Below are positions 33,171-41,119 of a DNA stretch of 45,500 nucleotides, one piece after another. Under the pieces are notes generated by a model. The model worked only from the letters and a program-made list of their open reading frames with translations. It searched no databases and was not told the origin of the DNA. The first letter of the stretch is position 1. Every line of letters begins with the position of its first letter. The DNA is from Bacillus chungangensis. GTDB lineage: Bacteria > Bacillota > Bacilli > Bacillales > Bacillaceae_C. Location of the stretch: contig NZ_JAUSTT010000033.1 of NCBI RefSeq assembly GCF_030812995.1, positions 1 to 45,500 of the forward strand, read 5' to 3'. The translations under genes and the position numbers were made by a program.

Positions 33171-33773
33171 TCAACGTAAAGAAATGACTTTTATTTTAAT
33201 AAGAATGGTACAGATGATAAATCCTCCAAGGAGTCCAGCAAGATGGGCAGTAATATTAACCCCAGGCTGCAAGAAGGTCATGATGACGCCAATTGCAATA
33301 ATAGGCATAACGACTTGTTTTCCTTGGGCTGGAAATAGTCTTTTAAAATGAACAATAAGGGCAAGGTACACTCCAAATAGTCCAAATATTGCTCCGCTTG
33401 CACCAACATGCATATATGTTAATGGCATAATGATAAACGTAACTAAATTTGCAAAAACTCCAGATCCAATATAGACAATTAGAAAGATGAATTTTCCAAG
33501 TAGTCGTTCTAAGTATGGACCAAATAAAACCAGGGAAAAAGAATTAAAAAGGACATGGGCAAAACCAGTATGAACGAAAATAGGTGTAAACAGTCTCCAG
33601 TATTCTCCTCCTGCAATAAAGAGGTTGATGCCGGATAAATGCTGGTAAACCCAATTTTGTGGGAAAAAGGGTACAATAGTTACAAGAAAGAGGCATAAAT
33701 GAATGAAAATAATAATTGATATAATGGGGTACATTTTCAAAAATTGAGAAAAGCTTTCTCTTCTTACAAACAT
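33171..33773 (-). CDS. ydcA: Rhomboid-family intramembrane serine protease
   Basis: A 200-aa rhomboid with about six transmembrane helices. WRLFTPIFVHTGFAHVLFNSFSL (helix 2 His/Asn region), catalytic Ser in HVGASGAIFGLFGVYLAL (GxSG) and His in NITAHLAGLLGGF form the known Ser-His dyad; ERLLGKFIFLIVYIGSG lies between. The frame extends 22 codons further upstream, but ATG 33773 follows GGAGGAG and gives the length of B. subtilis YdcA (199 aa). Cleaves membrane proteins within the bilayer; targets unknown. Opposite in direction to its neighbours, as in B. subtilis. Confidence 0.92.
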   Translation of the reverse strand: MFVRRESFSQFLKMYPIISIIIFIHLCLFLVTIVPFFPQNWVYQHLSGINLFIAGGEYWRLFTPIFVHTGFAHVLFNSFSLVLFGPYLERLLGKFIFLIVYIGSGVFANLVTFIIMPLTYMHVGASGAIFGLFGVYLALIVHFKRLFPAQGKQVVMPIIAIGVIMTFLQPGVNITAHLAGLLGGFIICTILIKIKVISLR

Positions 33774-34082
33774 TGGACATCTCCTCCAGTTTATTATCGA
33801 TGCATTTAGATCGTGAGCTTTACTTTTAATTAATTGCATCTCGTCCTTATGTTAACAAGTACAGTTTACTATGCTTACTTGTTCGTTATGATTTACAGCA
33901 TTCGTTCTATATGCATGTTAAGCAAAGTCTTCATATAATGTTATGAGCTGTATCTTTAGGAGATTAATTTATTTTAGATGAATAGAACGATTTACACTGC
34001 CTATACTTTCGCACGTTTCCAGTTATTTTTGCAAGTAAAGCCTTTAGCAACATACAAAAATCATGTGAAAAGGAAGAGATTG

Positions 34083-34445
34083 ATGATTAAAGGAATCGGC
34101 TTAGATATCGTTGAAATAGAAAGAATCCATGATATTTGCAAGCGTCAACCACGATTTCCACTCAGAATATTAACGACAGAAGAATTGCAAGTGTACGAAC
34201 AATTATCTGAGCAGCGTAAAATCGAATATCTTTCAGGAAGATTTGCAGCAAAAGAAGCTTATGCAAAAGCAAATGGCACTGGAATTGGCGATCAGCTTTC
34301 TTTTTTAGATATTGAAACATCCTATGATCAAAATGGCAAGCCAATAATAGTGAAGCCGAGAAGAGAAAAGGTATATTTATCTATTTCACATACTCGTACG
34401 ATTGCTGCTGCCCAGGTAATTATTGAAGGGGACGATTTTCAATAA
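34083..34445 (+). CDS. acpS: Holo-[acyl-carrier-protein] synthase
   Basis: A 120-aa phosphopantetheinyl transferase of the AcpS type, moving 4'-phosphopantetheine from CoA to acyl carrier protein. Mg2+/CoA residues: Asp in GIGLDIVEIERI (about 5-16) and Glu in GRFAAKEAYAKANGTGIG (about 49-66); SISHTRTIAAAQVI closes the fold. The open frame starts at 33978, but ATG 34083 has GAAGAGATTG before it and gives the normal MIKGIGLDIVE start and length. Confidence 0.94.
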   Translation: MIKGIGLDIVEIERIHDICKRQPRFPLRILTTEELQVYEQLSEQRKIEYLSGRFAAKEAYAKANGTGIGDQLSFLDIETSYDQNGKPIIVKPRREKVYLSISHTRTIAAAQVIIEGDDFQ

Positions 34446-34776
34446 TTGAACAGAAGTGATATTTCCAGCTTTAAGTATTGCAAAGTGCATAATAGCATCG
34501 ATAGAAACGAAGATATACAACATAATCGACCTTAAAAAGACAACGAGTCAACGAATGACAGTTTTACTTTTTAACATATACATATTCAAGGTGGTTGTCT
34601 CATATATTCATAGTACGATAAGAGAGACAAGGCAAAGCAGCAGCTATTGCCATGTTTATATAACGCGCTCACCTAAAGAGGGAGTCGGCTGTCAAGAGCG
34701 CATGACATGGTTCATATCTTTTGCCTGCCCTGCCTCTCGCACTAACGCTTAAATGAGACAATAAGGGGTTGAAAAA
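34446..34776. other. Intergenic acpS-ydcC, no gene supported
   Basis: A frame is open from 34456 to 34752, but it lacks an RBS, and its Cys/Arg/Ser-rich product has no domain character. I treat it as chance. Nothing else stands out. Confidence 0.45.
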
Positions 34777-35790
34777 ATGAAGAAAAGGTTGTGGTTGCTC
34801 GCTTCAGTATTTGCAATAACACTGCTGCTTTCTGCATGTGGGGCAAAGTCAAAAGAAGACGTCGTGCGAGGCTTAAATGAAAAAATAGAAGAAATGAAAG
34901 GCTATAAAGCAAAAGCAAAGATGACTTTAAAGGTGGGGGATGAACCGCAAACATATGAAATTGAGATTTGGCACCGAGCTCCTGATCATTATCGAGTACA
35001 TTTAAAAAATGATAAGAAAGAACAAAGTCAAATGATTTTACGCAATGATGATGGTGTATATGTTTTAACACCTGCATTGAATAAAAGTTATCGCTTCCAA
35101 AGCGATTGGCCGAAAAACGGCAGTCAACCTTACTTATATGCATCACTTGTCAAAGACATTTTGGAGGATAAAGCATCTATTTTTAAAGGTGTTAAGGATA
35201 CGTTTGTGTTTGAAACGAAAACTAGATATCAAAACAATAAAATGGTGCCAATTCAAGAGATTACTTTTCATAAAAAAAGCCTCGCACCGAAACTAGTAAA
35301 AGTGATGGATACAAATCGCAGTCAAGTAATTTCTGTTGATTTTTCAGCATTTGAATTCAATCCTAAATTTGATGAGGATTCCTTTGAGGTGAAAAAGAAC
35401 ATGACTGGTGCACAGCTTGTTGTTCCTGTCGATGCGGGGGAAAAAGAAGAAGGTTTTACTATTAAATATCCAACAGCAGAACTTCCAGACGTACAATTAG
35501 TGGAAAAAGAAGAATTAGATACTGGCAATGGTACACGGGTTGTATTGACATATGGCGGGGAAAAGTCATTTACACTTATTCAAGAAAAAGCAGAAGTCAT
35601 ACCAACGATGATGTTGGAAACAGAAGCAAATGGAAAAATGGCGGATTTAGGCTTTGCGATCGGGGAAATAACAGAAAATTCGCTGTCGTGGACATATAAT
35701 GGTGTCGATTACTTACTTGCTTCTCAAGATTTAACCGAGGAAGAAATGATGACAATTGCCCGTTCTGTTCAAGGGACTGGTGTTAAATAA
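34777..35790 (+). CDS. ydcC: LolA-like lipoprotein (YdcC-like)
   Basis: A 337-aa lipoprotein: signal peptide MKKRLWLLASVFAITLLLSAC with lipobox LSAC (Cys21 lipidated), then a soluble domain of the LolA/LppX fold type (MKGYKAKAKMTLKVGDEPQTYEIEIWHRAPDHYRV) and a C-terminal DUF4367-like part (YPTAELPDVQLVEKEE ... SFTLIQEKAE). Anchored outside the membrane. The role in Bacillus is undefined; the fold binds lipids or hydrophobic ligands. RBS AAGGGGTTG precedes ATG. Followed by a strong terminator. Confidence 0.9.
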   Translation: MKKRLWLLASVFAITLLLSACGAKSKEDVVRGLNEKIEEMKGYKAKAKMTLKVGDEPQTYEIEIWHRAPDHYRVHLKNDKKEQSQMILRNDDGVYVLTPALNKSYRFQSDWPKNGSQPYLYASLVKDILEDKASIFKGVKDTFVFETKTRYQNNKMVPIQEITFHKKSLAPKLVKVMDTNRSQVISVDFSAFEFNPKFDEDSFEVKKNMTGAQLVVPVDAGEKEEGFTIKYPTAELPDVQLVEKEELDTGNGTRVVLTYGGEKSFTLIQEKAEVIPTMMLETEANGKMADLGFAIGEITENSLSWTYNGVDYLLASQDLTEEEMMTIARSVQGTGVK

Positions 35791-35798
35791 GCAGCTTC

Positions 35799-35842
35799 AA
35801 TCTCCCCCCAACCAAGCCTTTGCTTGAATGGGGGAGATTTTT
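35799..35842 (+). terminator. ydcC terminator
   Basis: AATCTCCCCC pairs with GGGGGAGATT, followed by TTTC; starts 9 bases after the ydcC stop. Confidence 0.85.
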
Positions 35843-35899
35843 CGTTTCGATAAAGCTGTGCCCCAGTTAATAAAGCTGCTGTTCGTAGATAGACTTTTT

Positions 35900-36291
35900 T
35901 AAAGTAATGAAAATAGTCACAGCAGTTAAAGCTTCTGCAGCTGGCATGCTAACCAGATGCCAGCTGATCCCAAAATAGGGGTAAGAAGGAAAGTGAAGAT
36001 CGCAACAAGAATCATTCCTCTACTTAATGTGATTGCCAAAGACTTTTCCTTTTCCTAATGATATAGAATAGAGCGCTGCTCCACCAACGCCAATCCAGAG
36101 TGAAATAGAGATAAATAATGAAAAGACCGGAACTGCAATATTGACCGCAGCCAAACCATTGGCGCCGACGCTCTGGCCAATGAAAATACCGTCAACAACA
36201 ATATCCCTAATATTGCGGGAATAAGGTAAGAAAAAAAGAGCTTTCTAATCGGTGCCTCTTGAATTTTTGCATTCGCTTTTGTCATCCCCAT
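35900..36291 (-). pseudogene. Broken MATE-family efflux gene
   Basis: On the minus strand, from ATG near 36291 (RBS AGGAG): KLFFSYLIPAILGI, then a frame change and DIVVDGIFIGQSVGANGLAA, VNIAVPVFSLFISIS, GVGGAALYSISLGKGK, a stop, then in another frame LSRGMILVAIFTFLLTPILG and stops. These are the first three to four helices of a MATE exporter (MepA-like), with a small deletion, frameshifts and no C-terminal two thirds. It is convergent with ydcC and divergent from alr. Confidence 0.8.
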
Positions 36292-36465
36292 CACTCTCCT
36301 GTTTCTACGATTATTTAATGAAATTCTTGCCATTTTTCAATGAATATGAATCTCCTTTAATTTGACAGAATAGTGGATGAACATGATAATCAAAGTGGTT
36401 AGAAAACAAGGTTAAAAAGATAATAGGAAACGTTTTTTGGCATGCATCAGGAGGGAGTGAAAACC

Positions 36466-37626
36466 ATGGACAAGCGTTTTTTTCGAGATACGTGGGTAGA
36501 AGTACAGTTAGATTATTTGTATGACAATATTCGATCTATCCAATCTTTAACGAGCCATCACAAAGAGATCATTGCAGTTGTAAAAGCGAATGGTTATGGA
36601 CATGGAGCTGTTAAAATCGCAAGAACAGCGCTAGAAGCAGGAGCAAAGGGTCTTGCAGTTGCATTTGTTGATGAAGCATTGTATTTACGTCAAGCTGGAA
36701 TAAAAGATTCAATCCTTGTCCTTGGCGTCAGTCGTCCAGAAGACGTGAGAATGGCCGTAGAGAATGACCTGACATTAACAGTTTTTCAAGAGGAATGGAT
36801 ACGGGAAGCAGCCAAATATGTTACAAGTAATGAAAAAGTTAAGATTCACCTTAAATGTGATACAGGCATGGGAAGGATCGGTGTGAATACGGTAGAGACA
36901 CTCCAGTCATTAGAACAACTGACTTCGGAATATGCTTGCTTTATTATTGAAGGTATTTACACCCATTTTGCTACGGCAGATGAACGTGATTCGCTTCTTT
37001 TTCAGCAGCAGTTGGACCGTTTCCAAGAAATGGTGAAGTCGCTTAAACAAAGGCCAACATATGTTCATTGCGCAAATAGCGCAGCTACGCTGAGAATGAA
37101 TATTGAAGAGTGCAATGCCGTCCGAGCAGGGATTGCGATATACGGATTGTCTCCGTCTGCTAGTATGAAAGCTATCTTGCCAATCCCATTAAAAGAAGTG
37201 TTTTCTCTTCACACTAAAATTGTTCATGTTAAAAAGCTAAAATGTGGTCAAAGTATAAGCTATGGAGCAACTTATACGACAGAAGACGAGGAATGGATTG
37301 CGACATTGCCTATTGGTTATGGAGATGGATGGATTCGCAAGCTCCAAGGTCAGGAAGTGCTCGTTAATGGGCAACGCACACCAATTATCGGAAGAATCTG
37401 TATGGATCAGTGTATGATTAAACTTCCATATTATATGCCTCCAGGGGAGAAAGTAACGTTAATTGGCGCCCAAGGGGATGGGTTTATTTCTATTGATGAA
37501 ATTGCAGAAAAGCTCGAAACAATTAATTATGAAGTGACATGCTCTATTTCTAATCGTGTTCCAAGAGTATATATGAAAAATGGTGAGATAGTAGAAGTAG
37601 TCAATCAGCTTTTATCCCACATCTAA
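36466..37626 (+). CDS. alr: Alanine racemase
   Basis: A 386-aa PLP enzyme interconverting L- and D-alanine for peptidoglycan, feeding Ddl and MurF. Schiff-base Lys in IAVVKANGYGHGAV (about 39-52), CDTGMGRIG, EGIYTHFATAD, HCANSAATLR, the opposite catalytic Tyr in QSISYGATYTTED (about 264-276), LPIGYGDGW and RICMDQCMI. The frame is open from 36442, but ATG 36466 follows AGGAGGGAGTG. The last codons and the TAA stop lie inside a dispersed repeat (ATCCCACATCTAA), so the C terminus was rewritten or capped by the repeat. Confidence 0.95.
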   Translation: MDKRFFRDTWVEVQLDYLYDNIRSIQSLTSHHKEIIAVVKANGYGHGAVKIARTALEAGAKGLAVAFVDEALYLRQAGIKDSILVLGVSRPEDVRMAVENDLTLTVFQEEWIREAAKYVTSNEKVKIHLKCDTGMGRIGVNTVETLQSLEQLTSEYACFIIEGIYTHFATADERDSLLFQQQLDRFQEMVKSLKQRPTYVHCANSAATLRMNIEECNAVRAGIAIYGLSPSASMKAILPIPLKEVFSLHTKIVHVKKLKCGQSISYGATYTTEDEEWIATLPIGYGDGWIRKLQGQEVLVNGQRTPIIGRICMDQCMIKLPYYMPPGEKVTLIGAQGDGFISIDEIAEKLETINYEVTCSISNRVPRVYMKNGEIVEVVNQLLSHI

Positions 37627-37950
37627 CTGGCAGTAAGACCCCCACCTCGGGGAGTAAGAGGGATCAGAAGCGCTAGGTGGGGGATAACTGAAAGTCAAAT
37701 GTCCGATTGGTTCGGGCCGACAGGACAAGGAAAGCTTCTTGAATCAACATCGCACGAAGAAAAAGTGCTTTTCTTTTTCGAGGATGTCGGTCACAAAGGC
37801 GTTGCAACAGGACAAGGAAAGCTTCAGCAGTGATACATCGCACGAAGAAAAAGCGGTTTTCTTTTTCGAGGACGGTGCGATCTTAGCCTTTGTTCTACTT
37901 CTTATCAGTGGGGGATGAGAGAAAACCCCCACTCATGGAAGTTTCACTTT
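37614..37950 (+). repeat. Dispersed ATCCCAC...GTTTCACTTT repeat, long copy
   Basis: The most complete member: ATCCCACATCTAACTGGCAG, a stem CCCCCACCTCGG / AGGTGGGGGA, GTCCGATTGGTTCGGGC, GACAAGGAAAGCTTC twice, CATCGCACGAAGAAAAAG twice (each with TTTTCTTTTTCGAGGA), GTGGGGGATGAGAGAAAAC and the end ACTCATGGAAGTTTCACTTT. GTGGGGGAT occurs twice and explains the short copy at 10116 by deletion. It overlaps the alr stop codon. Confidence 0.75.
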
Positions 37951-38214
37951 ATCACAACGGAATTGTTTTTGATTGAATCAATTTTCAGATTATGAGAAAA
38001 GATATGAGAGCGATTACAATGATTATTCTTTCAAAAATACATGTGAGGAATAATTTGTAATAAAGATAGAAATGATGAAGAAGAGAGGCAAAAACCGCTT
38101 CTATAAAAGAGATAAAGATCCTATAACGAATTTGCTTTGCATATCTATTTTTTGATGGTATTATTGTATTGATTATGACAGAAATGGCGTGTAGTGATGG
38201 TGGAGGTGTAGTTT
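37951..38214. other. Spacer before the toxin-antitoxin pair
   Basis: A/T-rich leader of ndoAI; no gene or strong structure. Confidence 0.35.
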
Positions 38215-38496
38215 GTGTCTGAATCCAGTGCAACAACAGAAATAGTTATTCGTATACCACAGCAGTTTTTAACGGAATTAGACGGTTTTGTGAAACAAGA
38301 AAATGTAAATCGCAACGAATTTATTTACCAAGCTACAAAAATGTACCTTAGTGAACGTAGAAAGAAACATATACGTGAGTCGATGAGGCGCGGCTATATG
38401 GAAATGGCTAAAATTAACTTAGCAATTGCATGTGAAGCGATTCAAGCAGAATATGAGGCAGAACATACAGTTGAGCGGCTAGTTAGCGGAGGTTAA
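38215..38496 (+). CDS. ndoAI: Antitoxin EndoAI (MazE-type)
   Basis: A 93-aa ribbon-helix-helix antitoxin. N-terminal [20 protein letters not shown] (strand then helix A), [20 protein letters not shown] (helix B), and an acidic C-terminal tail ([23 protein letters not shown]) that wraps the toxin. GTG start after GGAGGTG. Four bases separate its stop from the toxin TTG. Neutralises EndoA and represses its own operon in the family. Confidence 0.95.
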   Translation: MSESSATTEIVIRIPQQFLTELDGFVKQENVNRNEFIYQATKMYLSERRKKHIRESMRRGYMEMAKINLAIACEAIQAEYEAEHTVERLVSGG

Positions 38497-38500
38497 TGCT

Positions 38501-38851
38501 TTGATGGTTAAGCGTGGTGATGTGTACTTCGCAGATCTTTCCCCAGTCGTTGGTTCCGAACAGGGCGGAGTCAGACCTGTATTAGTCATTCAAAACGATA
38601 TTGGGAATCGGTTTAGTCCAACTGTAATTGTAGCTGCAATTACAGCGCAAATCCAAAAAGCAAAACTGCCTACACATGTGGAGATTGATGCAAATCGTTA
38701 TAGCTTTGAGCGCGATTCCGTTATCTTGCTTGAGCAGATTAGAACGATTGACAAACAACGCTTAACGGACAAAATTACTCATCTCGATGAAGAAATGATG
38801 GAAAAAGTAGATAAAGCATTACAAGTTAGTTTAGGTCTTATTGAGTTTTAA
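38501..38851 (+). CDS. ndoA: mRNA interferase EndoA (MazF-type toxin)
   Basis: A 116-aa sequence-specific endoribonuclease that in B. subtilis cuts U^ACAU. Nearly identical in pattern to the B. subtilis protein: [58 protein letters not shown] and [20 protein letters not shown]; active-site Arg and Thr are present. TTG 38501 is chosen because it sits 8 bases after AGCGGAGGT and matches the B. subtilis start; ATG 38504 is the alternative. In B. subtilis rsbR follows; here an IS605-derived element does. Confidence 0.96.
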   Translation: MMVKRGDVYFADLSPVVGSEQGGVRPVLVIQNDIGNRFSPTVIVAAITAQIQKAKLPTHVEIDANRYSFERDSVILLEQIRTIDKQRLTDKITHLDEEMMEKVDKALQVSLGLIEF

Positions 38852-39544
38852 TCGTAATGAAAAAACATTTCAACTTTTAGAAATGAAATGTCGTTTCATG
38901 CTGGAGCAGAAGTTATTTTAACTTGATTTCCGAAAAGAATTCTCCCACTTCTAAATGTGAAGGGTATAGCCCAATGAAAGTGGGAGATGAATTTTCGGTT
39001 GGCGTAAGCCAAAATATTGTTCTATAATCAGTCTATACAATAGAGAGTTGATAGCACTATGAAATTAGATCGTAACAAACACTCAGTCTTTCTCTTGCAT
39101 TACCATCTTGTATTGGCAGGGATGTGAATGCAAGTAAGAACTTGCTGAAACTAGCTATGTAGTTGGTATTTTCTCTAGGGGCAGGGACTGCCCTTATAGC
39201 TTGGTAAATATAGATAGCTAATAAAAGTATCTAGTTCCCAAGAAGCTCCCACTTCAATCAGACAGCAAGGTCAATAAATGGTGAGTAGTTCACATCACGG
39301 CTATTTGAACTAGTGAAGCAAACAATTTGGAAATGTAAAAGATGATGAGCTGACCGATAGCTCGTACAGGAGATACTTTTTGACGGGAAGTTTTTGGCGC
39401 TCTTTTTTAAGAAGGGCGTTTTTTTATGAGGAAAAAATGCAACTAGACGAACCATTTCTTAAAAACCAATGATACATGTTTTTAATGAGACGGAGTGTTA
39501 TTCATTATGTCGAATATGATAGATATTGATAAAGGATAAGCAGA
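38852..39544. other. ndoA-rsbS spacer: rsbR replaced by a mobile-element relic
   Basis: No rsbR sequence is recognised. The space holds the IS605-derived element (38923-39293) and a T-rich hairpin near 39400-39425 (AAGAAGGGCG with TTTTTTT). Confidence 0.5.
38923..39293 (+). mobile_element. IS200/IS605-derived mini-element, copy 2
   Basis: Left end after TTTTAAC with the subterminal CTCCCACTT...AAAGTGGGAG hairpin. Then ATG 39059 MKLDRNKHSVFLLHYHLVL, the N terminus of TnpA, joined by deletion to GDVNASKNLLKLAM and TAG 39160, the C terminus of TnpB. Then the right end CTAGGGGCAGGGACTGCCCT ... GTGAGTAGTTCAC. Only about 19 TnpA and 14 TnpB codons remain. The intact right end spans the 3' part of tnpB plus UTR, where the guide (omega) RNA of TnpB is made. 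Same ends as copy 1 (13881-14107). Confidence 0.85.
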
Positions 39545-39838
39545 AAAAACACAAAAGTATTGCTTGTTAAAGCCTATATCTGTTCAATGGGAAAGAGAAG
39601 CAAACAGACTTCAATGACAGTATCTATTGTTTGTAATAGCCCAAGAGCACATTACTTCTATATGATTAGCTTCATTACCAAGTTATTGGATTTGTCTATT
39701 GAAATGTCAAAATGTACGGGTTTAAAATTAGTAATAATAGGTATTTGACCACCCGCCTGCGACAAGGCCTTCTGTTAGAAGGTGTCCAGTCTGCCATTGA
39801 CTTTAGATATGACATAGAGAAATCAACAGGAACTGGGG
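39545..39838 (+). pseudogene. rsbS: Degraded rsbS (STAS-domain stressosome protein)
   Basis: Pieces in order but different frames: LLKPISVQWEREANRLQ (RsbS N terminus, normally about VSIQWELDD), SFITKLLDLSIEMSKCTGLK with LVIIGI then stop (normally DSFIAKVL...GAKVVLTGIQP), and LLLEGVQSAIDF (normally QLEGVQTALDLEQG). The serine phosphorylated by RsbT would lie in the SFITK segment. Several frameshifts and stops; it ends about 10 bases before the intact rsbT. Confidence 0.8.
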
Positions 39839-39848
39839 GATTAACTGT

Positions 39849-40250
39849 ATGGAGTTCCAATCCTGCGTAAAAATTTTAAATGAATGGGACATCGTTGCGG
39901 TCAGACAATTAGGCCGAAACGCAGCAAAGGAGATAGGCTTTGGAACAGTAGATCAAGCGCGTATTACCACGGCCATCAGCGAATTAGCTCGAAATATATT
40001 TCTCTATGCAAAAGAAGGAGAAATTTGTATAAAAAAAGAATTAAAAAGCAAAAAATCTGGGATTAAAATCATTGCAAGAGATAAGGGGCCTGGCATTTAT
40101 GACGTTCGTAAAGTAATGGAAGTTGGCTTTACAACGTCAGGTGGTTTGGGAGCAGGTCTACCAGGAGTAAAACGTTTAATGGATGAGTTTAATATTCATT
40201 CAACTCCTGAACAAGGAACCGCTATTATGACGATTAAATGGCTATCATAA
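39849..40250 (+). CDS. rsbT: Serine kinase/switch protein RsbT
   Basis: A 133-aa GHKL-type kinase that in Bacillus phosphorylates RsbS and RsbR in the stressosome and, when released, activates the phosphatase RsbU. Motifs: SCVKILNEWDIVAVRQLGRN, FGTVDQARITTAISELARNI (N box), ARDKGPGIYDVRKVME (G1) and TTSGGLGAGLPGVKRLMDEF (G2). Full length, close to B. subtilis RsbT, with no internal stop. RBS is a weak GGGGG 10 bases before ATG. Its partners rsbS and rsbU flank it as debris and rsbR is not seen, so it is an intact orphan. It may be recently orphaned or retained for another partner. Confidence 0.93.
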   Translation: MEFQSCVKILNEWDIVAVRQLGRNAAKEIGFGTVDQARITTAISELARNIFLYAKEGEICIKKELKSKKSGIKIIARDKGPGIYDVRKVMEVGFTTSGGLGAGLPGVKRLMDEFNIHSTPEQGTAIMTIKWLS

Positions 40251-40429
40251 AGAATGCCAGGGGATGGGTTGCAAAGAATCTAATGGTGCATGACTTGTAT
40301 ATGCCAGAGATTTACTAGTAATCCTTCAATTTCATTATCAATGTGTAAATAATATACTTGAATGTTCGATATTGCCTCGTTTATTAATATGATTTCTTAT
40401 CCAGTATTTGTATTCGACGTTCGAAATGC

Positions 40430-40575
40430 CGTAAGCTGTCTAAACAGCAAATGACCATTTTAAAATGACTGGCATCTGTGTAGCAATTGCTGATGTAAAA
40501 AGGAAAAGCATTCAAGCTGCACTTTGCAAGTCTATGATCAAATATGCTTTGGATAGGATTAACCAGGAATTGTAA
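40430..40575 (+). pseudogene. rsbU: Fragment of rsbU (PP2C phosphatase)
   Basis: SKQQMTILK and, after a frame break, TGICVAIADVKRKSIQAALC KSMIKYALDRINQEL to TAA 40573. This matches the RsbU phosphatase core (AKQMSGDYYHF ... INIAIADVIGKGIPAALCMSMIKYAMD), with the metal-binding DVIGKG changed to DVKRKS. The N-terminal RsbT-binding domain is not recognisable. Confidence 0.8.
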
Positions 40576-40909
40576 GAGAAATGTGCTTTTTGCTAATGAA
40601 GCAATAGCACATGCAATTAGTAAAAATAGTATTTTAAATACACCCATTTATTATAATGTGTTGGATTTTAACTAAGCTTCTGTTCTCCGCCTATTATTAG
40701 GCAAGTCAAAAACTTTCTGCAATCTCCGCCTCTTTTTTTATAAAAACACTCCATGTTTCCTCCATTGCTCCAATGGGTATAAAGCTGATAAATATGAAAT
40801 CTTTTTAAACAATCCTGTACATAAAAAAATTAGACGGACTTTATGGAATTCTTTTCCTTCGAAATGCGTATGTTTCCATGGTTATGTTAAAATGAAAATC
40901 ATAGAGGTT

Positions 40910-41085
40910 GTTCAAAAAGTTGTGGAAGAATAGCTGTCAAATTTTTTGTTGATTGGTCTCTCTAACTTTCAAGTGAGTTGCTTCTCTTCGAAACTTAGCG
41001 TAGATCTTCCTTCTCAGCAGCAGTCGGTCCGGCTCCTTAGCTTTTGCTCCCGAACTTTTCGGCTCGTTTATCCTCCTTTTTGAAC
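40910..41085. repeat. Long-hairpin repeat element, copy 2
   Basis: Perfect terminal inverted repeats GTTCAAAAAG and CTTTTTGAAC enclose about 155 bases that contain GAAACTTAGCGTAGATCTTC and CTCCCGAACTTTTCGGCTCG. It ends 34 bases before the tex start. Same terminal words (AAAAAGTTC type) as the copy beside the 16S gene; the interior is divergent. Confidence 0.5.
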
Positions 41086-41119
41086 GGAACTATAAAGTAG
41101 AAGACTAAGGGGTGATCTT

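Larger units (their letters stand above)
40251..41119. other. rsbT-tex spacer: rsbU debris and a long hairpin
   Basis: Contains the rsbU fragment (40430-40575), no recognisable rsbV, rsbW, sigB or rsbX, then a long-hairpin repeat (40910-41085) directly before tex. Confidence 0.55.

Noticed and set aside
34456-34752. A 98-codon frame between acpS and ydcC
   Set aside because: No Shine-Dalgarno, Cys/Arg-rich composition without domains, and no counterpart in this conserved gene order.
37780-37900. The repeated CATCGCACGAAGAAAAAG units as a CRISPR-like array
   Set aside because: Only two units of uneven spacing within a larger dispersed element, and no cas genes in the window.
39560-39748. A 62-codon frame upstream of rsbT as a separate gene
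   Set aside because: It is one frame of the broken rsbS; matching RsbS segments continue in other frames on both sides.
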